DNA of 64,000 nucleotides. Source: Halicephalobus mephisto. Taxonomy: Eukaryota; Nematoda; Chromadorea; Rhabditida; Panagrolaimidae. Of this stretch, positions 35,500 through 45,743 are shown piece after piece (positions within the stretch are counted from its first letter, which is position 1; each line of letters begins with the position of its first letter). The position numbers were made by a program, and so were the translations under genes. The stretch spans positions 62,001 through 126,000 of the forward strand of contig SWDT01000011.1 in the NCBI GenBank assembly GCA_009193035.1, in the 5' to 3' direction. The notes under the pieces are model-generated. The model was not told where the DNA came from. It did not search any database and worked only from the letters and a program-made list of their open reading frames with translations.

Positions 35500-36330
35500 G
35501 TTTACTTACTTCCAAAAAATCCAAATTCTAAAAACTTCCAAAATTTTACATTTTTTTAATTACCGTAATCAAGAAAATTTTTCAAAAATATTACAATAAT
35601 TAAAATTAAATTATTTTTAAAAAATTACCGTAATCGAAAAAAAATTTTTAATTTTAAAAATTGACCAATTCAAAAAACGAATTTGACTGTCAAGTTTTCT
35701 ATTTACCTAAAAATAAAATTAAAAATAAATTTTTTCGGACATCTCGAGCACTGGACCGGAACTAGGCCAATGGGCCGATCCATTTTTGAAAAACTTTTAA
35801 ATTTTAGAAAAACTTAAATTTTAGAAAAAATTAAATTCTAGAGAAATTTAAATTTAAAAAAAAATTAAATTTTAGAAAAAACCTAAATTTTAGAAAAAAT
35901 TAAATTTTAAAAAAATTATTAAATTTAAAAAAAAATCAAATTTTAGAAAAAATTAAATTTTTGAAAAACTTTTAAATTTAAAAAAATATTAAATTTTAGA
36001 AAAATTATTAAATTAAAAAAAAACTAAATTTTAGAAAAAACTTAAATTTAAAAAAAACTTAAATTTTTGAAAAACTTTTAAATTTTAAAGAAATTTAAAT
36101 CGGCCCTTGTTTTGGCTTGATACAATGTCAAGTATTCCTCACTTTTAAACTTTCAAGGTCGGAGAAATTGATCTAGGTCTGAATTCTGGTCAAAAAAGTA
36201 CTTTCCCGAGTTGCAAGGTCATAAACTCGGAAATCGGGTCAGGGTTTGAAATTGAAACTGTTTTCAAAGAGAAATTCATTGTAGATTAAAGTTCTTTGTC
36301 GTTTAATTCCAAATAAATTTGAAAAAGGAT
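35500..36330. other. AT-rich sequence without a gene
   Basis: Mostly [24 protein letters not shown] repeats at 35790-36090. A short less AT-rich stretch at 36100-36260 shows nothing recognisable. Confidence 0.5.
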
Positions 36331-36339
36331 TCAACCACC

Positions 36340-36880
36340 TAAAGAGAAGAAAAAGGGAAAACAGAAAAAAGGGCAAAGAAGATACAAGGAGAGGAGTGAT
36401 GTGTGGAGAAGGAACAAGGAGGGAGAATGGATGTAGAAAAAGGAAGAAAATAACAGGGAGAAACAATAGATATATGAAGAAGAAAATAACAGAGAGGAAA
36501 AATAGATATATGAGGAAGAAACAAAAAGGATAAATATAGAAGGAAGGAAAATGGATATATGGAGAAGAAACATAAAAGGAGGATATATATAGGCGAAGAA
36601 ACAGGTAGGAACGGTAGATATGTGAAGAGAAACAGGGAGAAACGATGGATATATGAGGAAGAAACAAGGAAGAAAGATAAATATATGGAGAACGAACAAG
36701 GAAGGAGAATAAATATATGAAAAAAACAAGGAAGAAGCAAGAATATATACAAAAAGAAGGACTAGGGAGGAAGATATAAGGGATAAGGAGAAAGGATAAG
36801 AAGGAAATGGATAAGGAAATAAAGGGGAAGGAATAGGGAGAGGAATAAAAGGAAAAACGAGATATAGGGAAGTGAGGTGG
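36340..36880. repeat. Polypurine tract with GGAAGAAACA-type repeats
   Basis: About 540 bp of almost pure A/G on the plus strand, interrupted by ATATATGA and GATATA words. Irregular 30-60 bp units contain GAAGAAACAAGGAAG and AGATATATGAGGAAG. The minus strand is therefore C/T-rich and gives long hydrophobic Phe/Ser/Leu reading frames that are not genes. Confidence 0.9.
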
Positions 36881-36890
36881 ATTTGAGTAG

Positions 36891-37045
36891 GGGCTCCTGC
36901 CACGAAAGTCCCTGTTAGAACAGTAGTAATTCTCGCTATTTTGGGAATCAAGTTTTGCAGTGTTTATATAATGGATATCTTTGGATAAAAAGTGTTAGAA
37001 ATTTGTACCTTCCTCACCACTAGAAAAACTCCACATTATATCAGA
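36891..37045. mobile_element. Dispersed 155-bp repeat, copy 1
   Basis: Starts GGGCTCCTGCCACGAAAGTC and ends near CTCCACATTATATCAGA. Almost identical to 51681-51835, sharing AATCAAGTTTTGCAGTGTTT, GGATATCTTTGGATAAAAAG and CCTCACCACTAGAAAAACTC. No coding capacity. No terminal inverted repeat is evident; possibly a fragment of a non-autonomous element. Confidence 0.8.
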
Positions 37046-37611
37046 AAGGACAAAGATAAATTAAAAAATTCAACAAGGATTTCAAAATTAAAATTCATTA
37101 TTCAATATACAGTAAGGACGATTTTAGATAATGTTGTTTTCAAACAAGTACTCTTAGGTCCCAGCAAAAGCACCTACATAGACATGCATGACGAAGTTCA
37201 ACCTGTCCGACGACCTGCAGAGAACTTAAGATATTGACTAAGGTCTCCGAAACTTGGTCAGTGGTTTTAGAAAATCCCTGTCGTTAATTAGCTGGATAAA
37301 ATTTTCCTAATCTTTTTGAGTTGGACATTTTAGAAAAAATTAAAAAATACATCAAAAAATAATTTCTGTTGTGTAAAAATTGCGAAATATAACAAAATTA
37401 TCACTTTTCATGAATATTTGACTTTTTGAAAAAATTGAAACTTAATAGTGACGATTTGTATTTTTTACTGAATCAAAAGTTGTGTTTTTTGTGCAAATGC
37501 AAAAAATAATTTTTATTTCAGTAACAATTGCCAACTGTAGTAAAATTGTAAAATACTTGAATATTTCGTGGATATTCGACATTTGTGAAAAAAATGCAAC
37601 AGAATAGTATA

Positions 37612-37788
37612 TACAGTAGAACTTGGATATAAGATACTTCTTTGGAATCAGGTAAAGCGTATATTATAAGAAAGAATATATCATAGCAGAGGTCAATTTG
37701 AAGACAGAATAACCAAACTCACTCAGACTGTATGCTATAAGAAGAGATATATTATAGCAGAGGTATCTTATATCCAAGTTCTACTGTA
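37612..37788. mobile_element. TA-flanked MITE with long terminal inverted repeats, copy 1
   Basis: 177 bp including flanking TA. Ends are TACAGTAGAACTTGGATATA and its inverse. Internal sequence is itself nearly self-complementary through TAAGATAC and TATAAGAAAGATATATTATAGCAGAG. The CAGTAGAAC start and TA flanks resemble pogo/Tigger-type members of the Tc1/mariner superfamily. Confidence 0.8.
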
Positions 37789-37811
37789 TAATAAATTTAG
37801 AAATTTCAAAA

Positions 37812-37993
37812 TACAGTAGAACTTGGATATAAGATACCCCCTTGGGACTGGGTAAAGTGTATGTTATAAGAAATGATATGCTATAGAGGGAGTCAATTTG
37901 AAGGACAGACTAACCAAATTCACTCACTCAGACCGTATATTATAACAAGAGATATGTTATAGCAGGGGTATCTTATATCCAAGTTCTACTGTA
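37812..37993. mobile_element. TA-flanked MITE with long terminal inverted repeats, copy 2
   Basis: 182 bp, same orientation as copy 1 and only 23 bp away, with the same TACAGTAGAACTTGGATATA ends and TA flanks. Differs from copy 1 by about 10-15 percent by eye, so the copies are not a very recent duplication. Confidence 0.8.
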
Positions 37994-38599
37994 CAAAAAG
38001 CGTAATTTTTAGTCCGGTAAAAAATGCGAAATCGTCATTAAAATGCTTTATTTTTCGTCACAAAAGTCAAATAATCATGAAAAAAGTGACGATTGTTGCA
38101 TTTTTTCACAAATGTCGAATATTCATGAAATTTGCAATTATTTTACAATTTTAGTTGGCAATTGTTACTGAAACAAAAATTACTTTTTGCATTTACACAA
38201 AAAACGTAACTTTTGATTCAGTAAAAAATACGAAATCGTCACTATTAAGTTTCAATTTTTTCACAAAAGTCAAATATTTATAAAAAAAAGTGATAATTTT
38301 GTCATATTTCGCAATTTTTACGCAACAAAAATAATTTTTTATGTAGTTAATACTTTAAAATACAGTAAGAATTGATAAAAATAAAATTCAACTTTTCTGA
38401 ACTCAGTAAAAAAATTCAAAAATTTCCATTTTTTTAATTTTTTTAAAATTTTAATTTTCGAATTTTTGAATTTTTATATATTTCATTTTTTATCCCGAAT
38501 TTAATGGAATTTTTTTCAACGATAAATTTTCACAATAAACTGGTCTTCAATAATGTAGAAAATAGAGAAAACAATTTCAATCATTAATTTTAAACGTTT

Positions 38600-39760
38600 G
38601 ACCTTGCTCCACTCTCTGGATTGCTTTTGGCGCGAAAGTCCACTCGCACTCGGAAAAGAGAAAATTCATCGTGGTCATCAGGCCCTTTCGCGGCAAGAAT
38701 TAATTTCGATTTTCAAAATAAATTCAACTTACATTGAAAAATAAAAAACGTCATCACGATGCTCAGGAATTTTCATGATAGAAATCAATTTTTTAGGAGA
38801 ATTTCAACTAGGATTAAAAAATGAAAAAGATCATTACTGTATTCAGGGACTTTCGTGGTGAGAGTTGATTTGTTGTTTTTTTTATTTTTAGAAGAGATTC
38901 AACTCATATTAGAAAAAGAAAAAGATCAGTACTGTATTAGGGAACTTTCGTGGTGAGAATCAACTTATTTTTTTATATTTAAAATAAACTCAACTCATAT
39001 TAGAAGATAAAAAAGATCAATACTGTATTCAGGAACTTTCGCGTGGGAGTTAATTTATGTTTTTTTTTAATTTTTAAAATAAATTTCATATTTAAAAAAA
39101 TTGATTTTTGTAACTTTTCAAAAATTTCCGTGGCGAAAGTTGGATTTGTTTTTTTAATTCGTTTTTGTGTGAAATTCGAAACGAATGACGTCATTTTGAT
39201 TTTCGAAAATTCCCACGACGAAAATTAATTTCGTTTTTGATTTTTTATGGAACAGTTTATTCGAAAAAAAGCTTATCATGGTCATCAGGAACTTTCGCGG
39301 TAAGAGTCGATTTCTCTTTTTTCAAATTTCTTTGTTTCTGATTTCGACTCGCACTGGTAAACGAACCAGGTTATCATGGTCATCAGGTACTCTTCGGCGA
39401 GAATTAATTTCATTTTTTTAGTTTTTGGAAATTCAACTAGGATTCGAAGACGAATAAGATCATTATAGTATTCAGGGACCTTCGTAGTAGAAATTAGGTT
39501 TCTTTTTAATGTTCAGGATTTCAACTAGGATCGGAAAATGAAAAAGATCAGTACTGTATTAAGGAACTTTCGTGGTGAGAGTTGATTTGTTTTTTTTATT
39601 TTTAGAAGAGATTCAACTCATATAAGAATAAGAAAAAGATCATTACTGTATTCAGGGACTTTCGTGGTGAGAATCAACTTATTTTTTTTATTTTTAAAAT
39701 AAATTCAACTCATATAAGAAAATAAAAAAGATCATGGTCATTAGGAACTTCTAGGGCGAG
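38600..39760. repeat. Array of about twelve CTTTCGTGGTGAGA units
   Basis: Units of 75-110 bp contain GATCATTACTGTATTCAGGG, ACTTTCGTGGTGAGAGTTGA, TTTTTATTTTTAGAAGAGAT and TCAACTCATATTAGAAAA. Copies start near 38615, 38690, 38760, 38830, 38925, 39010, 39110, 39280, 39380, 39465, 39545, 39645 and 39740, and are strongly diverged from one another. Confidence 0.8.
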
Positions 39761-39815
39761 AACTGATTTATTTTTTCTTTTGTATAAAAAAATAAAATTA
39801 ATTCGACGTATATTT

Positions 39816-40122
39816 TTAACAAAATTTATACTTAATCTTACAGCTTATCTGATGGATATTTAGAAATAATTTTTCAATTTTTTTTGAAAATTTTCTAAAA
39901 TAAAAAAATAAATAAAAAAAAAATAAAATTCCATTTACCAAAATTCCACATTTAGTTGATATAAATTTCGAAATAACTTTTAAATCATTTTTAATTTTTT
40001 TCATACATATTTAGAAATAATTTTTCAATTTTTTTTGAAAATTTTCTAAAATAAAAAAATAAATAAATAAAATTTCGTTTATCAAAATTCCACATTTAGT
40101 TGATATACATTTTTAACAAAAA
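39816..40122. repeat. Direct duplication of about 180 bp at the F-box gene 3' flank
   Basis: 39850-39965 and 40010-40105 share ATATTTAGAAATAATTTTTC, TGAAAATTTTCTAAAATAAA and AAAATTCCACATTTAGTTGA. The second copy ends just beside the stop codon of the F-box gene. Confidence 0.75.
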
Positions 40123-42022
40123 CTAAATCCACTTTATTGTTTCCCAATTTTCACAAATTTCAACAAAACAATGCACAACAGTTTTTCCGTATTCTACAGT
40201 AATAGCAGGGTTATTAATCCTCGAAGAATACCGTATTTTTGCAGTTTCTTTGTCCATATTAAGCACGATGAAATAAGCTTTCAGACTCCTGACGAAATCG
40301 TAGACTTGTTTTTTCTTCAGCAATTGATAGTGGATTATCTTCAGCCTCAGATGGAAGTCCTCTCCTTGATCCTAAAAATTACATTACAAATTAAAAATAA
40401 ATTTTAAAAAATCAAAAACATATTTTAAAATCTTTAGAAATTTTTCCAAATTTCGGAACATTTTAAAATTTACCGTATTTTTAAAAATCGAGAATTTCGA
40501 AAAATTTTAATCACGAAAAATCGAAAATTTTAATGACAAAAAATCGAAAATTTTAATTATAAAAAATCGAAAATTTTAATCACGAAAAATCGAAAAATTT
40601 AATTATGAAAAATGGAAAATTTTAATTATCAAAAATCGAAAATTTTAATTATTTAAAATGGAAAAACTGACCTTGATGAACTTGACTAAATCCCGGACTT
40701 TGGTTTTCTCGAGTTGTTCGATGGAAACCTCGAGAACGAAATTCTGCAACTTGGTTTTCCTCTTCCAATTGAGCAGAACGGTCGTCCAGTTTTTCGGGAA
40801 CCTCAGATTGCGGATTCCCAGATGTACTCTGGTGGCCCAATCCAGTCTTGAAAGGACTTTGTCCAAATTCGGACAAGAAATAATTCGACATTTCGAAATT
40901 TTCACTTTTTCAAGCCCTGGGGGAGTGAGTGTACAGAATTCGCTCCAGGACAAATATTGACAATTTTGGAGGTCCAAATTACAATGCGAAAATTCTACTT
41001 GATGAAATTCGACCAATTCTGAAATTTTGGATTGATCCATTTTTCTGGCTTGGACACTTCTGGAGACAGAAAACGGAAAAACAGAATGCCTCGATTCCAT
41101 GATCGAAATCGACTCCACAATGAACACTTTTTCTGGCTTAATCACATCCCTCAAGGACTTTGAGCAAAAAAACAACTTCATCCGGTCCAATCTCGAGCAA
41201 AATTTGAATAATTTCTTCATTAAAGTTTTGTTTAAATTAAGAATAGGAATAGCTTCAATAAAAACGTTTTTCTCGCATTCTGAAATTATTAAAAATCAGA
41301 AAAATTTTAAAAAACAAAAATTTGTTTATTTTATAAATTTCTGAATTATTAAAAATTGAAATTTCATAAATTTCTGAATTAAAAATTAAAACTTTGTAAA
41401 ATTTAGGATTTTTAGAAATTGAAATTCTGTAAAATTTTGATTTTTAGAAATTTAGATTTTATAAATTTCTGAATTTTACAAGTAGTTACTTACTGGATAA
41501 GCTCCTGGAGCAGATGGCGACGTGGTGGTTTCCGAAGCATACGGTACATCGTTTTGGACAGTAACAAGGTCGTTTTCTGGATCCGCAGAAAAAACAATTT
41601 TTTTCGTGATGATTCTGGAACTTCCGGATTCTCTCCGAAAATGTCACCAGTTTCGTGCAGTCTTCTGGAAAGTGGTTTCTTCCGTCGCAGAATCCGCATT
41701 TGACGTTTTTAGTCAAAATAGAAAAATTTTGATCGATTTTAGTAAGAAAAAAATCGTTTTTTTCGGAAAATTTACTGTCGTCGAAGATCCCGGATAATCC
41801 TGTTTCTTCGGTTTTTTGAAATTCGAAAATTCTGTCGATGAAATTTTGGGATTCCAGAAGTCCGGATTCACCGTCGTTCAAATCCACCACACTGCGATCC
41901 GGAAGCGAAATCTCGTCCTGAACAAACCTCCCGAGTTCTTTGTAGACTTCCGGGGCCAAGCCAATGAAGTTAGAATCCGACTTCGAACGAGAAGGGAACG
42001 GAAAACAACCGAATTTAACCAT
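40123..42022 (-). CDS. F-box protein with N-terminal Gag-like CCHC zinc knuckles
   Basis: Exons 42022-41494, 41279-40672 and 40371-40123 join in phase to 461 residues. Exon 1 encodes a region of about 100 residues without a known domain, then a cysteine cluster: CGFCDGRNHFPEDC (a canonical C-x2-C-x4-H-x4-C knuckle), CFFCGSRKRPCYC and CTVCFGNHHVAIC. This spacing and the HH..C ending resemble the zinc-knuckle block of BEL/Pao retrotransposon polyproteins. Directly after the splice comes an F-box (IPILNLNKTLMKKLFKFCSR, LDRMKLFFCSKSLRDVI), then about 270 residues with leucine-rich or FTH-like alternation (LEKVKISKCRIISCPNL, WATRVHLGIRNLRF, DLVKFIKDQGEDFHLRLK). The F-box would recruit SKP1-like proteins to an SCF ubiquitin ligase; the knuckles may bind nucleic acid. 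The last exon ends WETIKWI. Exon 1 starts at ATG 42022, with an upstream stop and a GACAG acceptor-like site. Confidence 0.75.
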
Positions 42023-42178
42023 CTCCAGATTCTGTCAATGAGGAAGCTCCAATTAAAAATATAAATTAAAAATGTCAAAGGATATCCTCAGAGGGGATTT
42101 ATTCTTGCATTCAACACGAAATCCTAAAAATGAGCTGGTTAATCAGGTCAAGTTTGAAGTGGTTGTCGGTTGGCAGGA

Positions 42179-42350
42179 TCACGTTCTAATCTTCGACATT
42201 TTATATTCTTTTTCTTCCTGGTTGCCTAAAACCTTATCCAAACCTAAAATCAATATATGAAAGCTGATTTTAAAACAAAAAAATTATAAAATCATACTGT
42301 CAATTCCGAACCTAGCTGATATCCTACCTCTGTCGACCATCGGCGAAATC
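42179..42350 (-). pseudogene. Skp1-like gene remnant, copy 1
   Basis: Two exon-like pieces join in phase on the minus strand: 42350-42298 (ISPMVDRGRISARFGID) and 42243-42179 (LDKVLGNQEEKEYKMSKIRT, then stop). RISARFGID followed by a charged helix resembles the C-terminal IRK-F-NI...KENQW region of Skp1-family proteins. No N-terminal or central part is present nearby. Assignment is by eye and tentative. Confidence 0.35.
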
Positions 42351-42493
42351 CTAAAAACCAGGTCATGTTTGAACTTGACATAATTAGAAAGATACTTTTG
42401 ATAATGTACACTTCGAAGTTATTCTTTGATTAGCTGCACGGCAAAAGTAAGATTATGTCAAGTCATGTTTGAAGTGGTTGTCGGTTGGCAGGA

Positions 42494-42850
42494 TCACGTT
42501 CTAATCTTCGACATTTTATATTCCTTTTTTTCCTGGTTGCCTAAAACCTTATCCAAACCTAAAATCAATATATGAAAACTGATTTTAAAACAAAAATAAT
42601 CGTAATTTTATTTAAAAAATTAAAAATGAACTTGATTTTCTGACCCTCGTTCTCAGTCATGACGAAATCTTCTTTGAGTCCTAAAAATGGTTGTTTTTGC
42701 ATAAAATTCACCTCCACAAGATCGAAAATAACATAATATCAACACATATTCTCTTTTCTTGATAAAAACTCACATAATCACCGACGAAATTACTTCTCTG
42801 TCCTTCACGAATTTTTTATCATCCGTGCTCTTCAAAATAAGCTTATCCAT
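42494..42850 (-). pseudogene. Skp1-like gene remnant, copy 2
   Basis: Exon-like pieces at 42850-42774, 42680-42655 and 42558-42494. The first begins MDKLILKSTDDKKFVKDREV, which resembles the N-terminal strand-turn of Skp1 (LxSxDxxxFxVxRxV). The last encodes LDKVLGNQEKKEYKMSKIRT, identical to copy 1 except for one residue, and the surrounding about 130 bp is duplicated from copy 1 at a distance of 315 bp. The central Skp1 domain is missing and the frame of the first join does not fit, so this looks like a decayed, internally deleted gene. Confidence 0.38.
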
Positions 42851-42910
42851 ATATCAATTCCGAACAAAAACAACTCATAACAAGTTTCTTAATCTAGATA
42901 AACCAAAAAT

Positions 42911-43132
42911 CTAGCTCGAAAATTTAAATACAAGATTTAAAACCACATAGCAATCCAAACCACCTTTGAAAACCTCAACAAATCCCATCCATCCAATCTT
43001 CAATCCCTCACATTTCACATCAACTCCCTCCATAGACCTCCAATTATCAAAAAACCTAAAAATTTGCACATTTCTCCACTTAGAGATGAAATCTTTATAA
43101 TCTCGATCTTTATAAATCTGATCGTCTAGCAA
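42911..43132 (-). pseudogene. Possible fragment of an F-box-associated domain gene
   Basis: An open stretch on the minus strand reads LLDDQIYKDRDYKDFISKWR, then a segment rich in V/E/G/W. The YKDFISKWRN phrase resembles the D-FI-KW helix found in nematode F-box-associated domains. There is no start, F-box or second exon. An internal TTTTTAG may mark an intron. Confidence 0.25.
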
Positions 43133-43329
43133 AAACTACCAAATGAGGGGGTCCAATGGACGTTCCAAATCGATAAAAAAATCAGTAAATATTACTATAT
43201 ACATCTTAAAAGATGAAAATGACCGGTTTCAGTTCCTTGTGATGTCAAGACCAGAAATATTGGCTTCCATTGATAATGCGACCAATTAAAGTTTCACTGC
43301 ACGACTTCCCGGATATTTCAATACTGTCC

Positions 43330-44577
43330 TTATTCAGCAACATCCACCGGTACCTGATGATCCGGAATCAACGACATAAAGAACGTACTTACAGTTGACC
43401 AGAAAAGATTCCAACGAGTTTGAACTTCAGCTTGATTGTTCACTTGCGGCTGTCTAACCGGAGCAGGTACTTCATTATTGTTGTTGTCATTGTTAACTTG
43501 AGGCCGTTCTTCACCATCATTTTGAGGACCACCTTCATCGTCTGGATTCTGAGGAGCGGCCGGTGGCGGTTGTTGCACCACTCTCCTTGCGGCTTCATTC
43601 AAGTGATTCTGTTCTCTTCTTCTATGTACAAACCAAAGAATACACATAATCAGGAAGACAGCAAAGAACCGTTCCACTGATGAATAAAAGAAAAGAACCA
43701 TCAAAAAGAAACCAACTCTGATCGACTTGTACAAAATTCCAACAATATCGTTCAAATGTTCCTCGTCATTCACACCCTGGGGTTGGGCCACGTTGTTCTG
43801 TTGCTCTTGTCTAGGAGCATTAGGGACTTGCATTGCTTGGACATTCAACTGAACATTGTAACCCGGAATATTCTGCGTACCAGCATGAGGAAAAACTTGA
43901 GCTCCCGGCATAGACCCAACCATCATCTGTTGTTGATAGTAGTTCATCATCAAAGCTTGTTGATAACCAATCCAGTTGGCATAATAGGCAAGTTGCTCAG
44001 GAGTGGCATTAGGGGGCAATACATTAGACGGCATTGATGAAAAATAATTCACATTTTGATAAGGATTAAAGGCACTTTGTTGCTGACCAGCAGGAGCAGA
44101 ATTATTATAGTTGTTGTTGGTTGCTGTGGCTCTATGTCGTAATCCAGAAGCCATTGTCGGAGTTTCTTTAGGAGCACAGACTAGATGGATAACTTGAGGT
44201 CCCAAGTCTTCGTTTTCTTCCAGTCCTTCACAACGTTTCGTCAAGATCTCACGCAAAGTCTGGCTGTCTTGTAAGCAATGTCCAGCGTAAATGAGTCTTT
44301 GACGTTTAGGATCCTAAAAAAATTAAGAGTCATATAAAAATCATCCAAAAATCGATTAACAGAACGAGAAACAGCCATATTGCTTTGGACGACTGATAAG
44401 CAAAGACAAACGAAAAAAACTCACTGGTTTCGTTGGACAGGCTTCATGGAGATGGGTCTTGAGTTCTTGGACTTTCCAGTCGATGGGGACCTTGATGGAT
44501 TTGTCCTCAAAAGTTTGAAGAGCACATCTGATGGTAAGTTCGACGATTTCGGCAGCTGAAACCGGCTCAGCGGACAT
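43330..44577 (-). CDS. tag-353: HERP (HERPUD1) homologue, ER-membrane ubiquitin-like protein
   Basis: Exons 44577-44425 and 44313-43330 join in phase 0 to 378 residues. The N-terminal ubiquitin-like domain spans about residues 10-90 (VELTIRCALQTFEDKSIKV, then DPKRQRLIYAGHCLQDSQTL across the splice). A long Asn/Gln/Pro/Tyr-rich linker follows (YYANWIGYQQALMMNYYQQQ). Two closely spaced hydrophobic helices (VGFFLMVLFFYSS and FFAVFLIMCILWFV, ending in HRRRE) form the ER-membrane hairpin typical of HERP. The tail is rich in Pro/Asn/Asp. HERP scaffolds the HRD1 ligase and Derlins in ER-associated degradation and is induced by ER stress. It is divergently paired with Derlin-1 (45744), its functional partner. 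The symbol is by recollection of C. elegans F25D7.2. Confidence 0.9.
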
Positions 44578-45743
44578 TCTGGAAAGAATTAAAATAAAAA
44601 AACCTCGATTTTAGAAAAATCCACGTGAAAATTGTTCATAAATAAAATTAGATAAGACTAGAAAAACGTGAATTATATAAAAATATTGGAATTTTTAAGG
44701 AATAAACCGACCGGACCAGTCGTTCGGCCACACGCCGGCGTGCTGCTTTGTTGGATACAGCTCGCTCAATCATCAAATAACCGAAAAAGCACAAAAATGG
44801 AAAACAAAGAACCCCGATCTGGCCGCGAAACGTTGTAGGAACTGTTCAATCGATAACAGGAGAAGTTGCACACGCCACAGGGATGAATCCAAGGAAGGAA
44901 GTTGCGCATTAAGGAGCGAGCCCTCAGGGCTTGCGCGCGGCGGAGACGACACGTGTAATAAGAGGTTACGGGGAATAGAATACAAGACCGATTCTGACAG
45001 GACTTGCTTAGGATCATAAAGTTTAAAAAAACAATTTCGAAAAATTTTAAAAATCAAAAACGACAAACGGACGTCAGGTGATATCTTTGTTGATTTTTTT
45101 TCGCAATTTTTTAACTTTAAATTTGCATTTCTAGAAGCCGTAAATCAATAACAAAGTCATCTAATTAATTATACATTTTCCAAAATGACAAAAATTTTAA
45201 AAATAAAAAAATTAAATTTTCCAACTTTTTTGTCACCTGCCGCGGTTTGGGTCTCACCGCGAAACTTTTCTGTAAATCAATAATAAATTTAATTTTATAT
45301 TTTTAATAAAGAAATGAAATTAAAAAAATAAAATTGTCGAAAAATAAAAATAATAAAATTTTTCAATTTTTTTCATCAGCTGACCCAGGCTTAAATCCCG
45401 TCGCAGGAGGTTTTGTAAATCGATAATAATGTTATTTAATTAATTTTATACTTTTTCGATATAACAGGAAGAAATAAAAAAGCAAAAATGTGGAGAAATA
45501 AAGATATGAAGAAATAAATAAAGTTTTTCGACTTTTTCGTCAGCTGAAAGACGACTGCTGACGTGAACTTGGGTCCCGCCGCGAAAGCTTTCTGTCTGTC
45601 GGAACTCTCTTTCGATAGCCTCGCGTCCCCTTCGGTTCTTGTTGCCATTTTGCTGACGTGTGATTTACTATTATTAATCCGTTTTCCCGTATTTCTGTCC
45701 GTTACCCTCGGCTTTGTTAATTTTAATCTTTTTAGGTTTGATC
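44578..45743. promoter_or_regulatory. Shared HERP/Derlin-1 promoter region with ACGT-core elements
   Basis: The two ERAD genes start from opposite ends of this 1.17-kb interval. Candidate bZIP sites with an ACGT core: CCACGTGA 44621-44628, ACACGTGT 44949-44956, GACGTCA 45070-45076, TGACGTGA 45559-45566 and TGACGTGT 45654-45661. The TGACGTG(G/T) form is the known XBP-1/ATF6 unfolded-protein-response element. A perfect 12-bp palindrome CACGCCGGCGTG lies at 44731-44742. Acceptor-like TTTTTAG at 45729-45735 precedes the Derlin ATG. The block 44780-45020 is GC-rich and non-coding as far as I can tell. Confidence 0.6.

Larger units (their letters stand above)
37350..38345. mobile_element. Large imperfect palindrome (fold-back element) of about 1 kb
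   Basis: The left arm 37350-37605 is an imperfect inverted copy of the right arm 38094-38345. The outer ends read AATACATCAAAAAATAATTT on the left and the reverse complement of AACTACATAAAAAATTATTT on the right. Arms share TGTGTAAAAATTGCGAAAT, GTGACGATTTGTATTTTTTA and CAGTAACAATTGCCAACT. The inner part also has a direct partial copy of the right arm (37996-38090). The centre holds two shorter hairpin elements. No transposase is present, so this is a non-autonomous element or a composite of several. Confidence 0.8.

Noticed and set aside
36239..36951. Three overlapping minus-strand ORFs of 137-206 codons, hydrophobic and Ser/Phe/Leu-rich
   Set aside because: They translate the pyrimidine strand of the polypurine repeat; all frames are open for the same compositional reason and no domain is present.
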